A stretch of DNA of 64,000 nucleotides, taken from positions 61,478 to 125,477 of the forward strand of contig NZ_PDZC01000009.1 of the NCBI RefSeq assembly GCF_002743375.1. Reading direction: 5' to 3'. The stretch is from Sporosarcina sp. P34 (GTDB lineage: Bacteria > Bacillota > Bacilli > Bacillales_A > Planococcaceae). A program made the translations under genes and the position numbers. The notes below the pieces were generated by a model. It was not told where the DNA came from. It was given only the letters and a program-made list of their open reading frames with translations, and ran no database searches. Position 1 is the first letter of the stretch; the number at the start of each line of letters is the position of its first letter. Below are positions 15,535 through 24,444 of this stretch, one piece after another.

Positions 15535-17079
15535 TTATCTGCCGACTGTGCCCATTCCGTTGATGATTTTGTCGAGTGCTTCGTCCATCACAGTGATCAT
15601 GCGGGCAGATGCGTTGTATGCTTGCTGGAAGCGGATCATGTCGGTCATTTCTTCGTCGAGTGAGACGGAGCTGATGGAGTCACGGCGATTCGATACCGCT
15701 AATAGTAAAACACCTGAGCTTTCCGTCATTTTGATTGCTTGTTGCCCTTCGACTCCTAGTTGTCCAATCGTTTGCGCGTAGAAGCCCTGAACGCTCGAAC
15801 CATCTAATCCATCTAATTTAGCGAAGAATACATCGCTAAGTTTTTTTGCGTTTTGACCGTTACCGACCTCTGCCCCTGTTGTTGAATCAGAGGCTGCTAG
15901 TTTATTCGGGTCTTTTCTGATTTCATCATTTACTGCAATGTTACTTGCAGTGAATTCAGTTGCGCCAGCTGGTAAGACAAAGAATGGCTGGTCTTTTACG
16001 CCATTTAAATCTGTCCCTTTTTCATGAACTGCGTTAAACGCTTTCGCAAACTCATTCGCCATTCTATCCAATTTCGCCATCATCTCGGGATATAAACCTT
16101 TTACGCCAGATGGTGTGTTATAACCGTAAGAGTCTACAAGTGATCGCAATTCCCCAGTCTTTGGCATATTGTCTATTTCTAAGGCAATTACTTTATCTGG
16201 ATCGTCTACAGCTGGTTTACCTGAAATGTGAAAGTCATCTATTGCATCTGGAAATTTACCTGTTCCAGATGTATTTATTGAAATCTTGGAACTTTCTCCG
16301 CCTTTCACAACAGTAATCGCCGCAGTTGTAGTCGTTTTAATTTTAATCGTCACCGTACCTTCTGCAATAGCAAGAGCACGTCCGCCTGATTTCTCATAGC
16401 TCGTTTCTATCGGTAGATAACTAGACAACTTGTCCAGTAAGCCGTCACGCGTATCATAGAGGTCGTTTGGCAAGTAGCCATTCGGTTCGACATTGGCGAT
16501 TTGTTTGTTTAGTTCACCAATTTGACTTAGCAAAGAGTTAATATCATTTGTGCTAAAGTCGATTTCATCACCTAAATTACCTTTAATTTCAGAAACAGAT
16601 TTATAAATATAGTTAAACGAGTCAGCAACAGCCACCCCACGCTCCACAACGACCGCACGCGCTCCACCATTTTCCGGACTCGTCGCCAATGTCTGCAATG
16701 ATTGCCAAAAGTCGCTCATCGATTGTTGCAAGCCATACTCGGAAGGTTCGCCTATCGCGTCTTCCATTTGGGCAATGGCATTCGTACGCGATTCCCAGTA
16801 CCCAAGCTTCGTTGATTCACTCCGATACTGATGATCGACAAACGAATCTCGAATACGCTGAATGCTCCCCGCTTCTACACCTGTGCCGAGAAATCCCGGA
16901 ACCGTGCCCGCGTTCAGTCCAACGCCTGGAAAACCAGACGTAGCCTGCATGTTGACACGCTGACGTGAGTAACCGGGTGTATTCGCGTTCCCAATATTAT
17001 GCCCTGTCGTATAAAGAGCGGATTGCTGTGTGTACAATCCGCGTTTGCTAGTTTCTAGTCCCATGAATGTCGAGCGCAT
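15535..17079 (-). CDS. flgK: Flagellar hook-associated protein FlgK
   Basis: A 514-aa HAP1. The N-terminus has the rod/hook signature QQSALYTTGHNIGNANTPGYSRQRV (~19-43) and the C-terminus the DEEMTDMIRFQQAYNASARMITVMDEALD motif. The middle is a variable domain. It forms the first hook-filament junction ring. ATG has AAGGAGG seven bases upstream; 12 bp after flgN. Confidence 0.95.
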   Translation of the reverse strand: MRSTFMGLETSKRGLYTQQSALYTTGHNIGNANTPGYSRQRVNMQATSGFPGVGLNAGTVPGFLGTGVEAGSIQRIRDSFVDHQYRSESTKLGYWESRTNAIAQMEDAIGEPSEYGLQQSMSDFWQSLQTLATSPENGGARAVVVERGVAVADSFNYIYKSVSEIKGNLGDEIDFSTNDINSLLSQIGELNKQIANVEPNGYLPNDLYDTRDGLLDKLSSYLPIETSYEKSGGRALAIAEGTVTIKIKTTTTAAITVVKGGESSKISINTSGTGKFPDAIDDFHISGKPAVDDPDKVIALEIDNMPKTGELRSLVDSYGYNTPSGVKGLYPEMMAKLDRMANEFAKAFNAVHEKGTDLNGVKDQPFFVLPAGATEFTASNIAVNDEIRKDPNKLAASDSTTGAEVGNGQNAKKLSDVFFAKLDGLDGSSVQGFYAQTIGQLGVEGQQAIKMTESSGVLLLAVSNRRDSISSVSLDEEMTDMIRFQQAYNASARMITVMDEALDKIINGMGTVGR

Positions 17080-17091
17080 ATGGTGTCCTCC

Positions 17092-17598
17092 TTAAGCTTG
17101 GGAGTCGAATGAGGAGAGCTTGGTTTTGGCTCTGCTTTGTGACTGCCCTTGTATTTCGTTTTTCGAATAGTTGACGGTTTCCGGACGCGGACGGACCATG
17201 TCCAGCGATAGATTCACAAATTGAAGTGATTGATAGGTCAGTTGCTGATTGAGTTCATTCTGCTGTTTCAACTCATGAATCGCATGCAGGAGACGGTCCC
17301 TCGCCTCTGCTAATTGTTCTTTGTCCGGAACACTTGCTAGTTCGATTAATTGCGTCATCGTCGGTTCAGCAGGCACTGCACTTCCTTGTGCGGTCAGATA
17401 CTGCTTCACTTCCTGTACACGCTTTTGGTCCATTTGCATAATAGCTGCTAAGTGAGCTTGCTCCTCCTTCAACAGCTGGTCAATCCCGTCGACGTCGCCG
17501 CTTTTTAGCAATGCGGTCTTGTCGTTCGACAGACGGAGCAAGCTCGTATGCAGTTTTTCTAGGTGATTGAGCGTTGTCAAAATTGGTTCAATGGACAT
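17092..17598 (-). CDS. flgN: FlgN family export chaperone (YvyG)
   Basis: A 168-aa all-helical protein with heptad-like repeats through ~1-140 and a flexible Ser/Gln/Lys-rich tail. FlgN chaperones FlgK and FlgL to the export gate. Position between flgM and flgK is diagnostic, and sequence similarity within the family is usually low, so context carries much of the call. Confidence 0.85.
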   Translation of the reverse strand: MSIEPILTTLNHLEKLHTSLLRLSNDKTALLKSGDVDGIDQLLKEEQAHLAAIMQMDQKRVQEVKQYLTAQGSAVPAEPTMTQLIELASVPDKEQLAEARDRLLHAIHELKQQNELNQQLTYQSLQFVNLSLDMVRPRPETVNYSKNEIQGQSQSRAKTKLSSFDSQA

Positions 17599-17615
17599 GT
17601 GGAACCCTACTTTCC

Positions 17616-17882
17616 TTATAGCTTATTGAAATACGACAGCATAGTGGAAGCGAGTTTGTCCGCATCTACTTGATATTCTCCAGATTGCACTTGCGCTTTC
17701 AATTCCTGTACGCGTTGTTGTCTAGCCGATTCAATCGGTGAAGTAGCGGATAACTTTTTGGCCTCTGAAGAAATCTCGAGCTTATCCGTTTTCACTTGTG
17801 CGGCTTGCTTCGTTTGATCGACTTTCATTTGCTGATTGCGGTACGGGTTGATGGCTTGTGGTTTAAATCCTTCTATTTTCAT
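17616..17882 (-). CDS. flgM: Anti-sigma-D factor FlgM
   Basis: An 88-aa protein starting MKIEGFKPQAINPYRNQQ and containing KLEISSEAKKL and a C-terminal helix (RVQELKAQVQSGEYQVDADKLASTML) that binds sigma-D in homologues. The ATG at 17882 has AAGGAG upstream; a six-codon longer start is less likely. Secretion of FlgM after hook completion frees sigma-D for hag. Confidence 0.9.
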   Translation of the reverse strand: MKIEGFKPQAINPYRNQQMKVDQTKQAAQVKTDKLEISSEAKKLSATSPIESARQQRVQELKAQVQSGEYQVDADKLASTMLSYFNKL

Positions 17883-17930
17883 ACGTCTCGCTCCTTTCAT
17901 TTCTTATGTTGGATTTGGGTCCTACTCTTT

Positions 17931-17955
17931 ACTTCGGCAGATTCTACGGAATTTA
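17931..17955 (-). promoter_or_regulatory. Possible sigma-D promoter of flgM
   Basis: The minus strand has TAAA (17955-17952) and GCCGAAGT (17938-17931) with a 13-bp spacer. The boxes fit sigma-D, but the spacer is two short of the ideal 15. Autoregulation of flgM by sigma-D is known in Bacillus. Confidence 0.45.
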
Positions 17956-17971
17956 TAGAGCCTTTTGTACG

Positions 17972-17999
17972 AAAAAACGAGCAGTACGAACTGCTCGTT
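17972..17999 (-). terminator. Terminator after yvyF
   Basis: A 10-bp perfect stem AACGAGCAGT/ACTGCTCGTT with a 4-nt loop is followed on the minus strand by TTTT. It separates the comF genes from the flgM promoter. Confidence 0.85.
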
Positions 18000-18006
18000 T
18001 CGCATG

Positions 18007-18432
18007 TCATCCTTTACGGTCCTTTTGTGTGAAATATGTGCCTTTATCTTGTGCCTTGATCGCTTCTCGGAGCTCTTGCGCCGCGTCAAATGTCCGTAAG
18101 TCGGATTGAATCTCTTCCGTACATTTGGCACAGATTTTACCTGACGATGTTAATGCGCCACATTTATCACACGGATAGCCGAGGTTCGGGAACAATGCGG
18201 GTTGCAGTCTTCCTTTACGAACCCAGCGATGCAGTAATTCCTCTGTCACGCCTGTTACTTCCACAATCCGCTCAATATTCGCTGCACGGTTCTCTCGTTT
18301 ACGTAAAAATCGATACACTGTTTCATACATTTCCTCTTCCGCTTGCGCACACGTGCCACATACGTCCCGAAGTCCTGTGTAATTAAATATACTGCCACAT
18401 GTCGGACAATTTCGTACTTCCGCCATCTCCAT
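18007..18432 (-). CDS. yvyF: Flagellar operon zinc-ribbon protein YvyF
   Basis: A ~141-aa protein with CPTCG...CGTC (N-terminal zinc knuckle), a central helix-turn-helix-like part (RIVEVTGVTEELLHRWVRKGRL) and a second CDKC...CAKC ribbon. It matches the TIGR03826/YvyF family found only beside flgM in Firmicutes; B. subtilis YvyF affects flagellar gene expression. Start overlaps the comFC stop (GTGATGG); either GTG 18435 or ATG 18432 is possible. Confidence 0.88.
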   Translation of the reverse strand: MEMAEVRNCPTCGSIFNYTGLRDVCGTCAQAEEEMYETVYRFLRKRENRAANIERIVEVTGVTEELLHRWVRKGRLQPALFPNLGYPCDKCGALTSSGKICAKCTEEIQSDLRTFDAAQELREAIKAQDKGTYFTQKDRKG

Positions 18433-19046
18433 CACTTCTCTCTAATAGGTCTAAATAACGTCACTGCTTCCACTCGGTGTACGCCGCGCTGTTTCAACGC
18501 TTCCGCGGCGTGATGCAATGTGGTGCCGGTCGTATAAATATCATCAACGAGCACGTACACTGCTTCATTATAAGGTATATCGGCTGGTACGTGGAATAGT
18601 TCAGTCATTGCGAGCCGTTCGCTGCGAGATTTTTCACCCATGACGGATTCCGTTGTTTTTTCAAGTAGCGATTGATACGGAATCTTCGCTGCTTCTAGTA
18701 ACGCATCCACTTGCGAAAAAGTTCGTTTCTTTTTATTCACTGGATGCATCGGAATCGGTACGACGATCTTTTTGGCATCGTTCAGTACACGACGTAATGC
18801 GGGGGCAAAAATTTGTGCGAGCGCGACGTCTTGCATGAACTTGAACTGATGCAAGTACGCTCGTGCTGCTTCATTATATGCATAGAGTGAATGAACAGAA
18901 TCGAGTACATCGTTTTGTATGACCTGGTCAATGCGTTCAAACTTTTCAAGACAGGTTAGACAGGCGAAAGTGTCTTGTTGCATACCGAGGAAGTGTTGCC
19001 AAGTGGGCTGGTCGTGTAATGGTTTATCGCATAGTAAGCACGTCAT
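18432..19046 (-). CDS. comFC: Competence protein ComFC, phosphoribosyltransferase-like
   Basis: A 204-aa protein with an N-terminal zinc finger (CLLC ... CLTC) and a type I PRTase signature VYVLVDDIYTTGTTL (~165-179) near the C-terminus. ComFC helps ComFA take up transforming DNA. It overlaps the comFA stop by 4 bp. In B. subtilis comFB lies between comFA and comFC; here it is elsewhere (22.6 kb). Confidence 0.92.
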   Translation of the reverse strand: MTCLLCDKPLHDQPTWQHFLGMQQDTFACLTCLEKFERIDQVIQNDVLDSVHSLYAYNEAARAYLHQFKFMQDVALAQIFAPALRRVLNDAKKIVVPIPMHPVNKKKRTFSQVDALLEAAKIPYQSLLEKTTESVMGEKSRSERLAMTELFHVPADIPYNEAVYVLVDDIYTTGTTLHHAAEALKQRGVHRVEAVTLFRPIREK

Positions 19047-20413
19047 TGCGGCACCTCTGTATGGTTCAGCTTGCGAATTTCTCGCTTCGCTTCGTCCATG
19101 GCATAGGTGATGCCTTGATGGAACAGTACGAAGTCGCCTGACGTGTTCGGCACAGAGCGCCCCACTCGCCCACCGATTTGAATGAGCGCGCCTTTATTGA
19201 AAATCGTTTGCTCCGCTCCGACAACCGCCACTTGCACATTCGGAATGGTAATGCCCCGCTCGAGTATCGTAGTCGTCAGCAATCCAGGGACGGCTTTCTG
19301 TCTGAGTAACTGCACCCGTTCTTTGCGGTCTTCATGTTCCGCATGGACTGCGCAAATTCGCTCATCAAGTTTTTGGAATAACGGTTCCGCGATTTCCATC
19401 AGCTCAATTTGATGAAAGAAGATGAGAAACGGTTGCTGTTTCTCAAGACGTTCGGCTGTCCAACGCAGTAATTTCGCTGGAATCCGTTTCTTTTTCAACT
19501 GTTTCTCGTAATTCCATAGCGCAACGCTTCGCGGTACGGGTAACGGCTGCCCATGATAGCGCCGTGCCAAAACCGAAATATGGCCTTGCTTTTTATTCAT
19601 AGCAAGCAACTGACGAGAAGGCGTTGCCGTCACAAAATGAATCGGCGCGTTCGGTTTTGCTGCTTTCCTCACTGCTTGCTGTAACGTTTCGTCTGCTGTA
19701 TACGGAAACGCATCGGCTTCATCGACGAAGACCGCATCGAATGCCTCGTGAAAACGATAGAGCTGATGGGTCGTCGCAAGGATTAGCTGTGCGTCAAAGT
19801 GTTCTACTTCTGCCCCGCCATATAACGCTTCTACTTTCGTGTCAGGAAAAGCAGTCGTCAACCGCGGCAATAATTCTAAGATGACGTCCACACGAGGCGC
19901 TGCTAAGCAAACCCGCTTGCCTTCTTGTAATACATAATGAATCGGTTGAAACAGCATTTCCGTCTTGCCCGATCCGCACACCGCATAGAGTAAATGAGAT
20001 ACCCCTTGTTTTGTACTTTCCAGCAATTCACTCGTCGCTTTTTGCTGCGAAGGCGTCAAATTCCCTTGCCAGTTCATACGGTGGCTCGTCGGGAAAGTTG
20101 GTGGTGTGCCTGTCCACGTAAGCAACTCTGAACAACAGGACACCCGTCCCATGTTGAGACAGTTTCTGCAGTAGGCGCAAGGTGCTTCGCATTGAGCGCA
20201 TGTGAAGACGGTGAAGCGCGCTTGATTTTCATTATGGCAACGCTGGCAAGCATAGTGTTTACCATGCCACGTCTTTTTTGTCGTAACACCTGGTTCTATA
20301 TGAATATCCCCTTGACGCATCGCTTCGTCAACGGCTTCTTCTGAGAATGGCAAGAGATGACGCAACCAAATGCGCCCTGCCAAAAATTGCTTTAGTTGGT
20401 TTCGTTCGGACAT
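19043..20413 (-). CDS. comFA: DNA uptake helicase ComFA
   Basis: A 456-aa superfamily 2 ATP-dependent DNA translocase on the inner face of the membrane. An N-terminal four-cysteine zinc region (CQRC ... CAQC ... CRNC) precedes Walker A AVCGSGKTEM, the DEAD-like VFVDEADAFPY, SAT-like FVTATPSR, and the C-terminal helicase motif IQIGGRVGRS. I chose ATG 20413 (MSERNQLKQF) with AGGGGG seven bases upstream. It begins the comF operon. Confidence 0.93.
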   Translation of the reverse strand: MSERNQLKQFLAGRIWLRHLLPFSEEAVDEAMRQGDIHIEPGVTTKKTWHGKHYACQRCHNENQARFTVFTCAQCEAPCAYCRNCLNMGRVSCCSELLTWTGTPPTFPTSHRMNWQGNLTPSQQKATSELLESTKQGVSHLLYAVCGSGKTEMLFQPIHYVLQEGKRVCLAAPRVDVILELLPRLTTAFPDTKVEALYGGAEVEHFDAQLILATTHQLYRFHEAFDAVFVDEADAFPYTADETLQQAVRKAAKPNAPIHFVTATPSRQLLAMNKKQGHISVLARRYHGQPLPVPRSVALWNYEKQLKKKRIPAKLLRWTAERLEKQQPFLIFFHQIELMEIAEPLFQKLDERICAVHAEHEDRKERVQLLRQKAVPGLLTTTILERGITIPNVQVAVVGAEQTIFNKGALIQIGGRVGRSVPNTSGDFVLFHQGITYAMDEAKREIRKLNHTEVPQ

Positions 20414-20427
20414 GCAGTTCCCCCTGT

Positions 20428-21276
20428 TCAGGTTCCGCGTCGTTTCACCCAACCGAGTCCCATGGCCCCTTCACCAAGATGCGTGCCGATCACCGGACCA
20501 AAGTGGCTGATCGTGAAATCGACGTTCGGATGTTTTTCTTCTAATTGTTTCTTCCATTCGACTGCGTCGTCATAGCGATTCCCATGGATCACTACTGCGT
20601 CGAGCAATTGATTTTTCGCATCTTCCGACAGTAAGTCCGAAATGCGTTTCATCGCTTTTCTAGACGTCCGGATTTTTTCGAACGGCACGATAATTTTGTC
20701 TACGAAATGTAAAACCGGTTTCACTTGCAACAATCCGCCAACTAGCGCTTGTGCACCGGATAAACGACCGCCACGTTGCAGATGCGATAAATCGTCCACC
20801 ATGAAATAGGCTTTGACATCTTTCTGCATGTCTCTTAATTCTTCGATGATCGCACGCGGATGTACGCCTTCATTCGCAAGCTGTGCGGCACGGATCGCGT
20901 AAAAGCCTTGAGGATAGGCTGAAACTTCCGAATCAAACGCCAGCACTTCCAATTCCGGCACGAGCTCGGCTGCTTGTAACGCGCCCATATAGGTTCCGCT
21001 AATGCCGCTCGACAAGTGGATCGTAATGACCGCATCGTAGTCTTTTGCCAGTTCGCTAAATAGCGCTTCGAAGTCGCCAATCGCGGGTTGTGAAGTTTTC
21101 GGTAGCGGGCCCTTGCCGCGTACCATTTCATAGAATGCTTCGGTCGTAATGTCGGCATCTTCTTTGAATTCTTTGCCGTCGATTGTTACGAGTAACGGGA
21201 TGGTATGAATCCCGAGTTCTGCTTTTATGTCATCCGGCAAATACGCCGTCGTATCTGTCACAATCGCTGTTTTCAA
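20428..21276 (-). CDS. DegV/FakB-type fatty-acid-binding protein
   Basis: A 282-aa DegV-fold protein: MKTAIVTDTTAYLPDDI start, KTSQPAIGDFEALF (~63-76) and TIHLSSGISGTY (~89-100), where Thr/Ser contact the lipid carboxylate, and HFGPVIGTHLGEGAMGLGW near the end. FakB proteins present fatty acids to FakA for phosphorylation. A TTG at 21276 is nine bases after AGGAG. It is 14 bp upstream of comFA, the same neighbour as B. subtilis yviA. Confidence 0.9.
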   Translation of the reverse strand: MKTAIVTDTTAYLPDDIKAELGIHTIPLLVTIDGKEFKEDADITTEAFYEMVRGKGPLPKTSQPAIGDFEALFSELAKDYDAVITIHLSSGISGTYMGALQAAELVPELEVLAFDSEVSAYPQGFYAIRAAQLANEGVHPRAIIEELRDMQKDVKAYFMVDDLSHLQRGGRLSGAQALVGGLLQVKPVLHFVDKIIVPFEKIRTSRKAMKRISDLLSEDAKNQLLDAVVIHGNRYDDAVEWKKQLEEKHPNVDFTISHFGPVIGTHLGEGAMGLGWVKRRGT

Positions 21277-21359
21277 TATGATCAACTCCTGTTATTTATT
21301 CTACCTGAAATTGGTGGAGTTGGCATCTGTGAAGTGGTGATTGGTGGGGATGAATTGCG

Positions 21360-22545
21360 GTACGTGGGGGATAGAGCGGATGAATGTCTTTATTGAGCGG
21401 GTAGCATGGTGGATAGAGCGCCCACGGTAAAGTATGAGCGGGTAACACACTGCATAGAGCGCTTGCCGAGCTGGATAGAGCGGATCTCGACCCACTATGA
21501 GCGCGAGCCCCCTTTTTAGTGATGCAAGTATTTTTCAGGGGTCATGTGCGATGGTTCGGGCTTCACAGCTTGGTCGATTGAGCGGTTAGCTTGGTGGATA
21601 GAGCGGATACAAGGCTTGATAGAGCGTTCGATTGGAATGATAGAGCGGGTAACATGCTACATAGAGCGGTAACCGAGCTAGATAGAGCGGATCTCGACCC
21701 ACTATGAGCGCGGGCCCCCTTTTTAGTGAAGCAAGTATTTTTCAGGGATTATGTGTGATGATTCGGTCATCACAGCGTGGTCGATTGAGCGGTTAGCTTG
21801 GTGGATAGAGCGGATACAAGGCTTGATAGAGCATTCGATTGGAATGATAGAGCGGTTAACACACTTCATAGAGCGGTAACCGAGCTGGATAGAGCGGATC
21901 TCGACCCACTATGAGCGCGAGTCCCCCTTTTTAGTGAAACAAGCTTTTTCAGGGATCATGTGTGATGATTCGGGCTTCACAGCTTGGTCGATAGAGCGGT
22001 TAGCTTGGTGGATAGAGCGGATAAAGGGCTTGATAGAGCGTTCGATTGGAATGATAGAGCGGTTAACACACTTCATAGAGCGATAACCGAGATGGATAGA
22101 GCGGATCTCGACCTACTATGAGCGCGGGCCCCCTTTTTAGTGAAGCAAGTATTTTCAGGGATTATGTGTGATGGTTCGGTCATCACAGCGTGGTCGATTG
22201 AGCGGATAGCGTGGTGGATAGAGCGGATACAAGGCTTGATAGAGCGTTCGATTGGAATGATAGAGCGATTAACACACTTCATAGAGCGGTAACCGAGCAA
22301 GATAGAGCGTATCTCAGCCAACTATGAGCGCGGGCCCCCTTTTTAGTTAAGCAAGCATTTTTCAGGGATCATGTGTAAGGTTCGGGCTTCACAATGTGGT
22401 AGATAGAGCGGATGAACGTCTTCATTGAGCGGGTAGCGTGGTGGATAGAGCGACTACAGGGCTAGATAGAGCGCCCGCAGGTAAGTATGAGCGGGTAACT
22501 CGCTACATAGAGCGGATCCCGTCAAACTATGAGCGCGGCGCGGCG
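21360..22545. repeat. 21-bp-period array 1 (TAGAGCGG core)
   Basis: About 1.2 kb of intergenic DNA in which GATAGAGCGG (or TGAGCG, TGAGCGCG) recurs every 21 bp, with 10-12 variable bases between. Groups of six or so units and a non-repeat segment (CCCCCTTTTTAGTGAAGCAAG...) make a higher-order unit of about 207 bp, present about five times. There is no gene; short open frames arise because 21 is divisible by 3. Array 2 at 34.9 kb has the same period and a related core. Confidence 0.9.
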
Positions 22546-22573
22546 CGGCCCAGCCACTACCCCGTCTATATAC

Positions 22574-22605
22574 AAAAAAATCCTCCCGATCACTCGGAAG
22601 GATTT
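22574..22605 (-). terminator. Terminator overlapping end of comFB
   Basis: AAATCCTTCCGA-GTGA-TCGGGAGGATTT followed by TTTT on the minus strand. The left arm encodes the last comFB codons and the loop contains its stop. Confidence 0.88.
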
Positions 22606-22880
22606 TTCATATTATCGCATCGCGGGTTTTGCCCGACGATTCCCGCGGCCCACGCGACTTTTGTCAAGATGGCCGTGGCCCCTTGACGGTCGGCTTCGTG
22701 GACAGCGCGGATGTACGCGCTGTTGGATTCATGGACGACATATTGAGGTTTCACGTTGTTCAACGTCATCGCAAGTACGTCGTTCAGGCAATGTTCGCAT
22801 GTACATGGTAAATGCAACTCGTCTTTATATTTGGAAATCACGTCGCGTACTACGACTTCCATAATATTATGCACTTTCAT
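22590..22880 (-). CDS. comFB: ComFB family competence protein
   Basis: A 96-aa protein with MKVHNIMEVVVRDVI and CTCEHCLNDVLAMTLNNVKPQYV, the ComFB signature with paired cysteines. B. subtilis comFB is within the comF operon but is not needed for transformation; here it is 16 bp downstream of aspA and probably cotranscribed with it. AAGGAG lies eight bases before ATG. Confidence 0.88.
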   Translation of the reverse strand: MKVHNIMEVVVRDVISKYKDELHLPCTCEHCLNDVLAMTLNNVKPQYVVHESNSAYIRAVHEADRQGATAILTKVAWAAGIVGQNPRCDNMKNPSE

Positions 22881-22896
22881 AGTCGAATACTCCTTA

Positions 22897-24342
22897 TTAC
22901 TTAGAAAGAATAATCTTCTTCTTCAACAACTCTTTACCCGAAATACCAGGCTTCGTCATCTCGAATGGATGCAGAATCGTATCCAACTCTTCTGTCGACA
23001 AGATATCTCTCTCGATACAAATCTCACGGATCGACTTGTTCGTTAGCAACGCTTCTTTTGCAATCTCTGATGCCACTTCATAGCCGACGTGCGGATTGAT
23101 CGCGGTGATGATCCCGATACTCTTCTCCACATACTCCGACAAGTGCTCTACGTTTGCTGTGATGCCGTCTAAACAATAATCGCGGAATGCGCCGAATACG
23201 TTCGTCATGATTTTCAGTGACTGCAGCAAGTTGAATACCAGCACTGGCTCCATGACGTTCAATTCGAACTGCCCCGCTTCTGATGCCAACGCGATTGTCA
23301 TATCGTTACCTACTACTTGGAACGACACTTGATTCATTACTTCTGCCATAACTGGATTCACTTTTCCTGGCATGATAGACGATCCTGGCTGTCTAGCAGG
23401 TAACGCAATTTCAGAAAGTCCTGTACGTGGACCCGATGCCATCAAGCGCAAGTCATTACAGATTTTAGACTGGTTCAGCATCGTGCCGCGTAGTGCTGCG
23501 GATACTTGAACATAGGAGTCCGTATTTTGTGTAGCATCCACTAAGTGTGTAGAGGACTTTAATTCAAAACCACTGTTTTCTGACAGATAGCTCGCTACTT
23601 TTTTAATATACAGTGGATCTGCGTTCAAGCCTGTTCCGACAGCTGTTGCGCCCATATTGATTTCGTACAAGTAGACACGTGATACACGAACACGTTCAAT
23701 GTCGCGACGTAGTACCATTGCGTATGCTTCAAATTCTTGTCCAAGACGAATTGGAACGGCGTCTTGTAAGTGTGTACGGCCCATTTTCAAGACTGATTGG
23801 AATTCGATCGATTTTTTCAAGTAGGTTTTATGAAGGGATTCCATCACGCCAAGTAGCTTATCTACTTTCATTAGTGTAGCGATATGGATCGCAGTCGGGA
23901 ACGCGTCGTTTGTCGACTGCGCCATATTGACGTGCGAGTTCGGGCTAATGATGTCGTATTCACCTTTTTTGTGACCGAGAATTTCGAGTGCACGGTTGGC
24001 GATGACTTCGTTTGCGTTCATATTCACTGACGTTCCTGCTCCACCTTGGATTGGATCCACGAGGAACTGATCGCGCAGTGCCCCATTCATTACTTCTTCA
24101 GATGCCTGGATGATTGCTTCTGCAATGTTCGCGTCCAATTGACCGATGTCGCGGTTAGCTTGTGCTGCAGATTTTTTGACGATTGCAATCGCACGGATCA
24201 AGTCGCTATTGACGCGGTAGCCTGTGATAGGAAAGTTTTCCGCTGCGCGTAGTGTTTGTATACCGTAATACGCGTCTTGTGGCACCTTTTTTTCTCCGAT
24301 AAAATCCGACTCTATTCTGTACAGTAGTTGTTCCTCCATCAT
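22897..24342 (-). CDS. aspA: Aspartate ammonia-lyase
   Basis: A 481-aa fumarase/aspartase-superfamily enzyme converting L-aspartate to fumarate and ammonia. It has the signature GSSIMPGKVNPVM (~327-339, catalytic Ser in the SS loop), NMNANEVIANRALE (~106-119) and GRTHLQDAVP (~190-199). The QSTNDAFPT and MNANEVI patterns favour aspartase over fumarase. AGAGG precedes ATG. No ansA-type asparaginase is adjacent, unlike B. subtilis ansAB. Confidence 0.92.
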   Translation of the reverse strand: MMEEQLLYRIESDFIGEKKVPQDAYYGIQTLRAAENFPITGYRVNSDLIRAIAIVKKSAAQANRDIGQLDANIAEAIIQASEEVMNGALRDQFLVDPIQGGAGTSVNMNANEVIANRALEILGHKKGEYDIISPNSHVNMAQSTNDAFPTAIHIATLMKVDKLLGVMESLHKTYLKKSIEFQSVLKMGRTHLQDAVPIRLGQEFEAYAMVLRRDIERVRVSRVYLYEINMGATAVGTGLNADPLYIKKVASYLSENSGFELKSSTHLVDATQNTDSYVQVSAALRGTMLNQSKICNDLRLMASGPRTGLSEIALPARQPGSSIMPGKVNPVMAEVMNQVSFQVVGNDMTIALASEAGQFELNVMEPVLVFNLLQSLKIMTNVFGAFRDYCLDGITANVEHLSEYVEKSIGIITAINPHVGYEVASEIAKEALLTNKSIREICIERDILSTEELDTILHPFEMTKPGISGKELLKKKIILSK

Positions 24343-24444
24343 GCAGAACCTCTTCTCAAGTAGTATTTAAAAGTTTAATTCGTCTCTCATTATACACACA
24401 ATATTTCTCATGTATAGCCGTTTGGCATACCTTTTCATCTTACC

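Noticed and set aside
21360..22545. CRISPR array
   Set aside because: Cores are only ~8-10 bp, the 11-13 bp linkers are themselves repeated in each super-unit, and no cas gene is near.
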